Assembly: GCA_046351595.1 (NCBI GenBank)
Contig: JAXLYE010000001.1
Coordinates: forward strand, 1,736,001 to 1,800,000
DNA: 64,000 nt
Direction of reading: 5' to 3'
Source of the DNA: JAXLYE01 sp046351595
Lineage (GTDB): Bacteria > Myxococcota_A > Polyangia > Palsa-1104 > JAEUJZ01
Part shown: in pieces, positions 57,436 through 64,000 of the stretch
Layout: every line of letters begins with the position of its first letter
Numbering within the stretch: the first letter of the stretch is position 1
The notes under the pieces: generated by a model
The model's database searches: none
What the model was told of the DNA's origin: nothing
Seen by the model: the letters and a program-made list of their open reading frames with translations, nothing else
Translations under genes and position numbers: made by a program

Positions 57436-58866
57436 TTGAGCACTGCGCGGATCCTGATCCTAGATGACCAGCGGGCCGCGCGGCGGGTGCTGCGGCAGAT
57501 CCTCTACAGCCTGGAGGACGTCCAGTTCGAGGAGGCGACGGGGGTGGAGCAGGCGCTGGCGCTGTGCCGCGAGCAGCGCTTCGACCTGTACCTGGTCGAC
57601 CTGCACCTCACCGACAACCCGACGGAGCGCGGCGGCATCGACTTCATCAAGCAGGTGCGCACCTTCCAGCCGGCGCCCGCGGTCGTGGTCACCGCATCCG
57701 TCGAGGTCCAGGACCTGCGCGAGGCCATGCGCGCCGGCGCCTCGGACTACGTGCTGAAGGATCAGCTGTCGCCCGAGCTCATCGTGCCCATCGTGCAGGA
57801 GATCCTGGCCAAGCGCGTGCTGCAGCAGCGGGTGCAGCTGCTCGGGCAGCGGCTCGATCGCGACTTCGGGCTGGGCGCCATCGTCGGGGTGTCGCCGGCG
57901 ATCGAGCAGGTGCGGCAGCTGGTGCGGCGGCTGACCGACGCCGACGCCGCGGTGCTGGTGCGCGGGCCCAACGGCACCGGCAAGGAGCTGGTGGCGCAGG
58001 CGCTGCACCAGTGCGGCAAGCGCGCCGCCGAGCCGCTCATCGCCGTGAACTGCGGCGCCATCGCCCCGGGCCTGGTCGAGTCCGAGCTGTTCGGCCACGA
58101 GCGCGGCGCCTTCACCCACGCCGTCAGCCGGCGCATCGGCTGCCTCGAGCAGGCGGGCAGCGGCACCATCTTCCTCGACGAGGTGGCCGAGCTGTCGCCG
58201 GACCTGCAGGCGAAGCTCTTGCGCGTGCTCGAGGCGCGGCGCTTCCAGCGCGTCGGCGGCACCGAGTCGCTGTCGTTCCGCGCGCGCGTCGTCGCCGCCA
58301 CGCACCAGGACCTGGAGCAGCGCATCGCCGACGGGCGCTTCCGCGCCGATCTGTACTACCGCCTGAACGTCATCCCCATCGAGGTGCCGGCGCTCAGCGA
58401 GCGGCGCGAGGACATCCCGCTCCTGTGCTCGCACTTCGTGCAGCAGTTCGGGCGGCCGCTGCGCGTGACGCGCGAGGCCATGCAGGTGCTGGAGCAGCGC
58501 GCCTGGCCCGGCAACGTCCGCGAGCTGCGCAACACCATCGAGCGCCTGGCCCTGCTCTGCGACTCCGACGAGGTGACGCCCAAGGATCTCGAGCGTGTCG
58601 CGCCGCTGCGCAAGAGCGAGACCGATCCGACGGAGATCGAGCGCCTGGCGCGGCTGCTCCTGGCGCGCGAGCTGCCCGGCGAGAACAAGCTCGATCTGAT
58701 GGAGCGCACGATGGTGCGCATCGCCATGGAGCTGTCCGAGCACAACCAGTCGCGCGCCGCGCGCATGCTCGGGGTCGATCGCAAGGCGCTGGAGCGGCGC
58801 TTCAAGCGGCAGGTGCAGGCGCACGAGTCACCGCCGGACAAGCCCGAGAGCGCGCTGCCCGAGTGA
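57436..58866 (+). CDS. NtrC-family response regulator with GAFTHA variant
   Basis: 476 residues from TTG, with GGAG 7 bases upstream. Receiver domain 1-125 (Asp10, Asp11, phospho-acceptor Asp55 in LYLVDLHLTD, Lys in YVLKDQ). AAA+ domain from about 148: Walker A GPNGTGKE, GHERGAFTHAVSRR, Walker B GTIFLDEV, and WPGNVRELRN. A Fis-type helix-turn-helix lies at the C-terminus (NQSRAARMLGVDRKALERRF). The sigma-54 contact loop, nearly always GAFTGA, reads GAFTHA here (224-229; His228), so sigma-54 activation may be altered. No kinase is adjacent; the orphan kinase at 49328 is the nearest. mltA follows 59 bases downstream. Confidence 0.93.
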   Translation: MSTARILILDDQRAARRVLRQILYSLEDVQFEEATGVEQALALCREQRFDLYLVDLHLTDNPTERGGIDFIKQVRTFQPAPAVVVTASVEVQDLREAMRAGASDYVLKDQLSPELIVPIVQEILAKRVLQQRVQLLGQRLDRDFGLGAIVGVSPAIEQVRQLVRRLTDADAAVLVRGPNGTGKELVAQALHQCGKRAAEPLIAVNCGAIAPGLVESELFGHERGAFTHAVSRRIGCLEQAGSGTIFLDEVAELSPDLQAKLLRVLEARRFQRVGGTESLSFRARVVAATHQDLEQRIADGRFRADLYYRLNVIPIEVPALSERREDIPLLCSHFVQQFGRPLRVTREAMQVLEQRAWPGNVRELRNTIERLALLCDSDEVTPKDLERVAPLRKSETDPTEIERLARLLLARELPGENKLDLMERTMVRIAMELSEHNQSRAARMLGVDRKALERRFKRQVQAHESPPDKPESALPE

Positions 58867-58925
58867 TCGTCCGCACGGTCCCGCGGTCGGCGAGCGGCTG
58901 CGGGCTGCGATAAAGTAGAGAGCCG

Positions 58926-60074
58926 GTGGACTCGCGGCGAGACACGCCCCTTGGGGCCGGGCGCGGAGCGGCGCTGCTCGTGGCGCTGTCGCTCGGGGGG
59001 ATCGGGGCCGCGCGCGCGCAGGCGCTGCGGCCGGTGCCCGCGCAGGCGGCGCCGACGACGTCGTGCGACGACCTCGATCCGCCGTCGCTCGGACGTGCCA
59101 TCGAGGCGGAGCTGCCGGCGCTGCTCAAGCACACCGAGCGCACGCTGCGCATCGGCCGCCGCCGCATCTCACCGCGGGACTACGCGCGCACGACGCTGGT
59201 GCCGCTGCTCGCGCTTTCGCGCAAGGGCCGCGACGCGCTGTGCGCCGGGCTGCGCGACCGCTTCACGCTGTACCAGCCGGCGGGCTACCGCGGCGCGCAC
59301 GTGTCGGCCTACTACCACCCGGTGATCCAGGGCAGCCGCAGCAAGAGCGGCCCGTACCAGATCCCGCTCTTCCGGCGGCCGCCGGATCCGGCCGCGGCGG
59401 CGCTGCCGACCGCCGACATCCTCGACGGCGCGCTCGACGGCAAGGGGCTGGAGCTGGTCTTCGTCGAGAGCCTGCAGGTGGCGCTCCTGGTGCACATCGA
59501 GGGCTCGGTCACGGTGCAGCTCGTCGAGGGCGGCGAGGTCAACCTGACCCCCGACGGGCACAACGGCCACCCCTACCAGAACCCGTACAAGCTGGCGCGC
59601 AAGGACGGGGTCATCCCCAAGGACTTCCGCCCGCCGCCGAGCAGCTCGCCGTCGGGGACGCCGCAGACCGTGGCCCGCGCCTTCTTCGCGGCGCGCCCGG
59701 ACATCCTGCGCAGCTACTGGGCGCGCGACCCGCACTTCGTCTTCTTCAAGGAGACGCCGCTGCGCGGCACCGGCCGGTTCGGCGAGCTCACGCCCGGGCG
59801 CTCCGCGGCGGTGGACCTGTCGCGGGTGCCGCTCGGCGCGGCGCTGCTCCTGCGCAGCGAGCTCGCGGTGCCGCCGCCGTCGTCGCAGGATCCGGTCGCG
59901 CACGCGCCGCTTGTGCGCGTGGTCCTCGCCCAGGACACCGGCGCCGCCATCCTCGGGCCGGGGCGGCTCGATCTGTTCGTCGGCTGGGGCGAGCAGGCCG
60001 CCTACGCCGCGGCGCACACCAGCCGCGGCGGCGACCTCTACGTGCTCGTCGCGGCAGACCGGCACGGCCGCTGA
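58926..60074 (+). CDS. mltA: MltA-type membrane-bound lytic murein transglycosylase
   Basis: 382 residues from GTG, signal peptide about 1-31 (ALLVALSLGGIGAARA), with no lipobox Cys, so probably periplasmic and not lipidated. MltA domain: GAHVSAYYHPVIQGSRSKSG, FVESLQVALLVHIEGSVTV and YWARDPHFVFFKE; then the 3D domain VVLAQDTGAAILGPGRLDLFVGWG, where the first Asp is the expected catalytic residue (Asp308 in E. coli). It cleaves glycan strands to 1,6-anhydro-muropeptides. The large insert Pro/Ser-rich around 235-250 is not typical. It could be cotranscribed with the regulator upstream, 59 bp away. Confidence 0.87.
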   Translation: MDSRRDTPLGAGRGAALLVALSLGGIGAARAQALRPVPAQAAPTTSCDDLDPPSLGRAIEAELPALLKHTERTLRIGRRRISPRDYARTTLVPLLALSRKGRDALCAGLRDRFTLYQPAGYRGAHVSAYYHPVIQGSRSKSGPYQIPLFRRPPDPAAAALPTADILDGALDGKGLELVFVESLQVALLVHIEGSVTVQLVEGGEVNLTPDGHNGHPYQNPYKLARKDGVIPKDFRPPPSSSPSGTPQTVARAFFAARPDILRSYWARDPHFVFFKETPLRGTGRFGELTPGRSAAVDLSRVPLGAALLLRSELAVPPPSSQDPVAHAPLVRVVLAQDTGAAILGPGRLDLFVGWGEQAAYAAAHTSRGGDLYVLVAADRHGR

Positions 60075-60160
60075 CCGCGCCGGGCGCGTGAGCCCGTCGA
60101 TAGGAGCCGGCAAGTCCGGAACCTCGGCACCGCGCGCCGCGAAAGGGTTGGCCTGGTCAG

Positions 60161-60286
60161 ATGCAGGGCCTATTCGCCGCGACCGCGGCCGTGCAGTCCG
60201 GCGCCGCGCCGCGCCTCATCACGGCCCCGCTGGGCCATGTCGACATCAGCACGACCCTGCAGAGCCATGCCGAGCCCTGGCCCTGC
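60161..60286 (+). pseudogene. Tyrosine recombinase (integrase) remnant
   Basis: In this frame about 40 residues match the C-terminal core of XerC/D-type integrases: LFAATAAVQSGAAPRLITAP then LGHVDISTTLQSHAE aligns with the usual HSFATHLLESG..R.IQELLGHSSISTTQIYTHV, keeping the Arg-x8-LGHxxISTT block. The Tyr nucleophile position is Ser and the sequence is one residue short there; the rest of the gene is absent. It lies 148 bases from the 3' end of tRNA-Ala, the usual position of an integrase next to its target tRNA. Confidence 0.6.
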
Positions 60287-60331
60287 TTGGCGGTCCGTCC
60301 CCCCGAACACCCCGCCCAACCAGGCCCGAAA

Positions 60332-60372
60332 GTTCCACCTGTAGTTCCACATCGGTTCCACATGCGTTCCAC
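60332..60372 (+). repeat. Four GTTCCAC direct repeats
   Basis: GTTCCAC occurs at 60332, 60344, 60355 and 60366, i.e. once per 11-12 bases, one helical turn apart. It lies between the integrase remnant and the tRNA, and could be leftover arm-type recombinase or excisionase sites. Confidence 0.6.
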
Positions 60373-60399
60373 CGGGCGCTTTTGGGACCCCAGAAACAC

Positions 60400-60430
60400 A
60401 AAACCCCGTCGGGTTCACCGACGGGGTTTT
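60400..60430 (-). terminator. Terminator of tRNA-Ala
   Basis: A 13-bp perfect stem AAAACCCCGTCGG/CCGACGGGGTTTT with a 5-base loop, 3 bases past the tRNA 3' end; on the minus strand the stem ends in TTTT followed by GTGTTTC. It is symmetrical, so it may act on both strands. Confidence 0.88.
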
Positions 60431-60431
60431 G

Positions 60432-60506
<75 letters not shown>

Positions 60507-60526
60507 TGAAGCGCGAAGCGGGTCTT

Positions 60527-60555
60527 TAGGTATCCCGATTGGAGCGGGGAGTCAA
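60527..60555 (-). promoter_or_regulatory. Candidate promoter of tRNA-Ala
   Basis: On the minus strand TTGACT (60555-60550), 17 bp, then TACCTA (60532-60527); transcription would start about 15 bases before the mature tRNA. The -35 is good and the -10 weak. Confidence 0.5.
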
Positions 60556-60639
60556 ACAGTTTTGTTGAGCAGGCTGAAAATTGCCGCCGCGCGGCCGCCG
60601 GACGAGCGGGCCGGGGTCAGGCCAGACTCGGGCCGGGGC

Positions 60640-61245
60640 TCACGAGGCGCTGTCTTCGTCCTCGGTGTCGGCCGACAGGTCGATGACCGCGGGGACGCCG
60701 TTCATGCCCATGACGGTCGCGCCGCGGACCAGCGCCAGCATCAGAAGCTCGCTGGCGCGGCGGCGCGCGTCCTCGGGGCTGTCGCAGGCGCCCGAGGGGG
60801 TGATGGTGCCCTCGCTCAGCGCCGACTGCTTGACGATGCCGTAAGCGTAGACCTCACCGACGCGGACGACGTAGCCGAGCAGCGGCTCGGGGTCGTACTC
60901 GTAGGCCTTGAGCACGCGCCCGGACTCGTCCATCAGGCCCCACTCGCGCAGGCTGTCCTTGAAGGTGCGACGCGGCTCGGGCCGGTAGTCGGGCAGCGTC
61001 GTGCCGCGCTGCTGCGCCTCCTCCATCTCGACGAAGCGACGGGCGACGGTGAACAGCGCGCCGGCCTCCTCCTCCTCCTCTTTGGGGGCGGTGAAGACGG
61101 TGGCGCCTTCCGGGTTCATGATCGCCCAGCGCGGACGCGCGGACTCCGCGCTCTGCTCGACCGCTACCCCGATCGAGAAGTGACGGCCGTCGACCCGGCC
61201 TTGCTTGCACAGGTTTACGGCCACGTCCCAGGTTCGCTCAAACAT
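60640..61245 (-). CDS. Hypothetical protein, acidic
   Basis: 201 residues from ATG 61245; a TTG five codons upstream (61260) is an alternative. I do not recognise the family. The protein is soluble and acidic, with no signal or membrane segment. Visible parts: VDGRHFSIGVAVEQ near the N-terminus, a run of five Glu at about 57-61 (APKEEEEEAGALF), a central helix-rich region, then RVGEVYAYGIVKQSALSEGTITP, a predicted beta hairpin, ELLMLALVRGATVMGM and an acidic tail DTEDEDSAS. It looks like a real gene because of codon composition and its isolated frame. Neighbours (tRNA and a lipoprotein) give no clue to function. Confidence 0.7.
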   Translation of the reverse strand: MFERTWDVAVNLCKQGRVDGRHFSIGVAVEQSAESARPRWAIMNPEGATVFTAPKEEEEEAGALFTVARRFVEMEEAQQRGTTLPDYRPEPRRTFKDSLREWGLMDESGRVLKAYEYDPEPLLGYVVRVGEVYAYGIVKQSALSEGTITPSGACDSPEDARRRASELLMLALVRGATVMGMNGVPAVIDLSADTEDEDSAS

Positions 61246-61861
61246 GCTCGTGCCAGCCAAGAGTGTCCTCAGAGTCGGTTGATCGGAGAGCCGCTTCAGC
61301 GTGCTTTACACGCCCCATCTTTGTCTTAGCACATTCCTCGAAAGCTCTTTTTGCGTCCTGCAGCTGACCCGCTCGATGGCTCCCGCGGCGCCGGTTGCGC
61401 CGTCGGAGAGGTTGGCGGTGCGGCCGCTGCCTGGCGCAGCGGCGCCTGCGCTGAAGAGGCGAAGAAGAGGCGCGCAGCCTTATCCTATCAGGAACCGCGG
61501 GGCCGGGTCACGCCAGCGTGAGCGCCCGAGGCGGCCGAGCGCCCGGGGCCTCGCCGACCCGATGGAGGGCGGGACTGTCGAGCTAGGTCCGGCCGGGCCG
61601 GCGCGCACCGGATCTAGAGCTCTTGGCTCTTGGCTCTTGGCTCTTGGCTCTTGGCTCTTGGGGCTCTGGCTCTTGGGGCTCTGGCTCTTGGGGCTCTGGC
61701 TCTTGGGGCTCTGGCTCTTGGGGCTCTGGCTCTTGGCTCCTGGCCCCTGGCCGCGGCCTTCCCGCCTCTTCCGTGCCCGCCGGCCTGGCGCGGAACGCCT
61801 GCGATTTGGCCGCGATGCAGCCGTCTCACCGACGGGAGGGCCGCTACCGTATCATGTCCTC
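61246..61861. other. Intergenic region with simple-sequence array
   Basis: 616 bp between divergent genes. The central 61619-61749 part is a tandem array. The first 100 bases are less GC-rich (TTTGTCTTAGCACATTCC) and may hold promoters. A GGGAGGG lies 24 bases before the ATG of the lipoprotein gene, too far for an ordinary ribosome-binding site. No other gene was found. Confidence 0.6.
61619..61749. repeat. 7-bp and 15-bp nested tandem array
   Basis: Six GCTCTTG heptamers (61619-61660) run into five copies of a 15-bp unit made of GCTCTTG plus GGGCTCTG (61654-61728), followed by GCTCTTG and two decayed heptamers. The 15-bp unit thus contains the 7-bp unit plus an 8-bp variant of it. Confidence 0.95.
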
Positions 61862-63553
61862 ATGAGGACCTCTGCCGGGGCGCAGATCGGCTGGCACCGC
61901 AGGCCCGCGGGGGCCGGTCGACAGGGAGGACCGCAGGCGCGGCGTCTGCGCACGCTGGCCGCGGCGGTGCTGAGCGCTGCGGGCGCCTGCGCCGGGGCGA
62001 GCCTCGGGGCGTGCGGCGGCGAGCCGGCCCAGACCCAGGCCGCCGCCGATCTGGGCGCCGACGCCGGCCCCGAGACGGTGACGATCGATCCCTGCACCGG
62101 CGTGCCGAGCACCGGCAAGTGCCTGGACACGCAGACGCTGGGCGTCTGCAACCCCGACAGCGGCGGCGTCCTCCGCCTGATGAAGACCGCGTGCGCGGCC
62201 GGCGAGATCTGCACCACCGACGGCTTCGGCGCGCTCTGCCAGCTCAACGCTGCGTGCCGCGACGGCAGCAGCCGCTGCAGCAGCACCTCCCTGCTCGAGG
62301 TCTGCACCGGCGGCACGTGGCAGCGACGGCCGTGCACCTCGGGGCAGACCTGCCAGGCCTTCGTCGGCGCCGGCGCCAGCTGCATCCCGTCGGGCACCGC
62401 GATCACCGTCGCCGGCCGGCTGCGCTACCAGTACCGCGTGCCCAACAGCACCTACAGCGGCTACCAGAGCCAGCCCGCCACCGCCGACGCGGCCGGCGCC
62501 TTCGTGCTGATCGTCGACGGCAGCGAGGTGCTCGGCAGCGGCTTCACCGACAGCCAGGGCAGCTTCTCGCTGTCGGCCTGGCGCGCCCCGTCGGCGAGCG
62601 GCGAGGTGCTGTTCCAGCCGATCGCGTTCCGCCCCGACGACAGCGCCGCCCTGGCCGTCGCCGCGCCGCTTGACGGCTCGACGATCAGCTCGGCGATGAG
62701 CGTCTGGACCTACCGCGTCGCCTCGCTGCCGCAGCCGGTGGCCGACCGCATCGACATCGGCACGCAGCTGGTCACCGGCGACAACGCCGGCGCGCTCAAC
62801 ATCTTCGCGTGGGCCCAGAAGAACATCAGCCGCGCGACGGGCCTGTTCGGCGAGGCGCCGAGGAACTCGCTGGCGATCCTGTGGCGGCCCGGCCTCGACG
62901 TGTTCTGCGGCGGCTGCTTCCTCAGCCGCTCCTCGGGCGGCACCGTCGTCGGTCGGCTGCGCCTGGACACCACGATCGCGCTCTCGGGCAGCCAGGCCAG
63001 CCCGCTGCACTGGTCGAGCAGCGTCATCAGCCACGAGGTCGGCCACTACATCATGGACAGCTACTCGCGGCCGCCGGGCGAGGGCGGCGCGCACTACCTG
63101 GGCATGCCGTCGCTGCCCGGCCTGGCATGGAGCGAGGGCTTCGCGACCTTCAGCGGCCAGGCGAGCATCAGCCAGGTCCAGGGCACGCTGTCGCCGGTGT
63201 ACTTCACGGTGCAGTCGGGCACCGCCGCCTGGGTCGACATCAGCCGCGCGCTGTCGTCGCAGGGCGCGCTGCCGCGGCCCGATCCGCTGGGCCCCCTCGA
63301 CCAGAAGATCGAGGAGCACATCGTCAGCGGCATCCTGTGGGACCTGTGGCGCGGCCTCACCGACGCCAAGCTGTTCCCGGGGCTGCGCAGCCCGCGCGTG
63401 CTCGGGCTGTACAACCGCGGCTATGCGACCGTCGACCTGATTGATTATGCCGACGCGCTCAGCTGCTCGGGCGCGGCGACGAACCAGCTGCTCGACGACA
63501 CGCTGCGCGTGAAGTACGGCTACCCCTGGGACAGCAAGCCGCTGTGCCCCTGA
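61862..63553 (+). CDS. Cys-rich surface lipoprotein with metallopeptidase domain
   Basis: 563 residues. A basic lead and hydrophobic segment (RTLAAAVLSAAGACAGASLGAC) end at a lipobox-like LGAC, so it is probably a lipoprotein exposed outside. Residues 70-180 are Cys-rich (CTGVPSTGKCLDTQTLGVC and similar), the pattern of short disulfide-knotted modules found on myxobacterial surface proteins. A zinc peptidase-like domain follows: ISHEVGHYIMDSYS with His391, Glu392 and His395, then WSEGFATFSGQA with a likely third ligand. The peptidase identity rests on HExxH plus WSEGFAT. ATG 61862 is chosen because the signal begins there; its ribosome-binding site is weak. The substrate is unknown. Confidence 0.8.
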   Translation: MRTSAGAQIGWHRRPAGAGRQGGPQARRLRTLAAAVLSAAGACAGASLGACGGEPAQTQAAADLGADAGPETVTIDPCTGVPSTGKCLDTQTLGVCNPDSGGVLRLMKTACAAGEICTTDGFGALCQLNAACRDGSSRCSSTSLLEVCTGGTWQRRPCTSGQTCQAFVGAGASCIPSGTAITVAGRLRYQYRVPNSTYSGYQSQPATADAAGAFVLIVDGSEVLGSGFTDSQGSFSLSAWRAPSASGEVLFQPIAFRPDDSAALAVAAPLDGSTISSAMSVWTYRVASLPQPVADRIDIGTQLVTGDNAGALNIFAWAQKNISRATGLFGEAPRNSLAILWRPGLDVFCGGCFLSRSSGGTVVGRLRLDTTIALSGSQASPLHWSSSVISHEVGHYIMDSYSRPPGEGGAHYLGMPSLPGLAWSEGFATFSGQASISQVQGTLSPVYFTVQSGTAAWVDISRALSSQGALPRPDPLGPLDQKIEEHIVSGILWDLWRGLTDAKLFPGLRSPRVLGLYNRGYATVDLIDYADALSCSGAATNQLLDDTLRVKYGYPWDSKPLCP

Positions 63554-63572
63554 GCGGTCGCCCGACCGCTGG

Positions 63573-64000
63573 TCAGCCTCGGGCCGGAGGCAGCGCGGCC
63601 AGCGCCCGGATGTGCGCGGGGGTCATGCCGCAGCAGCCGCCGAGCAGGACCGCGCCCAGCGTATCGCGCCAGCGCTGCGCGGTCGCCGCGTACTCCGCGA
63701 CCTGCTGCCCGAGCGGCGACGGCTCCGGGACGAAGCGCAGCCCGTCGGGAGCGCGCAGCAGGCGCGCGGCGTTGGCGTAGGCGCCGAGCCGCACGCCGTC
63801 GCGCCGCAGCGGCTGCAGGGCGCGCAGCGCGCGCTCGATGACCTCGTGGTGGGCGCAGTTGAGCAGCACCGCCTCGGCGCCGCCGCGGACGCACGCGACC
63901 GCCGCCTCCAGGAGCGGGCTGCCGTCGAGCAGGTGCTCGCCGTCGGCACCCGGCAGCAGGCTGACCCAGACCGGCGCGCCCGCCGCGTGCGCCGCCGCCA
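63573..64000 (-). CDS. Homocysteine S-methyltransferase family protein, partial (5' end beyond window)
   Basis: The last 142 residues of a leftward gene whose start lies past the right edge. Zinc-binding motifs of the family are present: VLLNCAHH (one Cys) and GGCCGMTPAHIRAL (two Cys). The upstream PVWVSLLPGADGEHLLDGSP also fits. Such enzymes transfer a methyl from S-methylmethionine, betaine or methyl-folate to homocysteine to form methionine; which donor is used cannot be told from this fragment. It converges with the lipoprotein gene, 19 bases apart. No stop interrupts the frame up to the window end. Confidence 0.85.
   Translation of the reverse strand, partial: AAAHAAGAPVWVSLLPGADGEHLLDGSPLLEAAVACVRGGAEAVLLNCAHHEVIERALRALQPLRRDGVRLGAYANAARLLRAPDGLRFVPEPSPLGQQVAEYAATAQRWRDTLGAVLLGGCCGMTPAHIRALAALPPARG

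Overview
The window is very GC-rich and densely coded, and looks like the chromosome of a Gram-negative predatory or social bacterium, most probably Myxococcota (deltaproteobacterial in the older sense). Support comes from a eukaryotic-like Ser/Thr kinase with a PEGA tail, several secreted metallopeptidases and lipoproteins, a histone-H1-like Lys/Ala protein, GTG/TTG starts, strong G/C third-position bias that leaves long antisense frames open, and an RlpA/MltA/MltG/OmpA envelope complement. The phylum is inferred from gene content; no rRNA is present.

Layout. 1-8.8 kb: the 3' part of a pyruvate phosphate dikinase-like gene (+) converges on a pyruvate dehydrogenase block read leftward (pdhB-pdhC-lpdA-lipA, no pdhA), with a zinc alcohol dehydrogenase upstream. 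9-22.5 kb: a hemerythrin protein, a single 11.6-kb TPR-only gene, and a repeat-rich gap. 22.5-25.6 kb: an MtfA-type peptidase, mltG and ruvX. 25.6-27.1 kb: a repeat-bearing leader, a histone-like gene with consensus promoter and terminator, then a cluster of four hairpins. 27-37.6 kb: M61-like peptidase and asparagine synthetase (one transcript), an RlpA-like protein, an OmpA-type lipoprotein, a rifampicin-phosphotransferase-like enzyme, uppS-cdsA and a small TPR protein. 37.7-38.1 kb: a two-level 21-bp minisatellite. 38.1-44.1 kb: a leftward block aldehyde dehydrogenase-rsmD-coaD-aminotransferase-sufS-sufU with several stop/start overlaps. 44.3-52.3 kb: Ser/Thr kinase, a three-gene secreted cluster (LPP20-like, FlgT-like, PEGA lipoprotein) and a large sensor histidine kinase. 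52.3-60.1 kb: DGQHR (DndB-like) protein, metallopeptidase, LTA-synthase-like sulfatase, NtrC-type regulator, MltA. 60.1-64 kb: a tyrosine-recombinase remnant beside tRNA-Ala(GGC), a hypothetical gene, a Cys-rich lipoprotein metallopeptidase, and a truncated homocysteine S-methyltransferase.

Functionally the window combines central metabolism (PDH complex, lipoate, Fe-S assembly, CoA, asparagine), lipid-carrier and phospholipid synthesis, peptidoglycan remodelling and signalling. Its most unusual aspects are an apparently dead PEP/pyruvate site in the dikinase, a repeat-domain/H1-tail chimeric nucleoid protein, an unexplained four-hairpin element, an orphan DGQHR gene with a candidate operator, an envelope gene trio resembling flagellar H-ring parts without flagellar genes, a GAFTHA variant in a sigma-54-type activator, and many short tandem arrays, three of them with a 21-bp period at unrelated loci.
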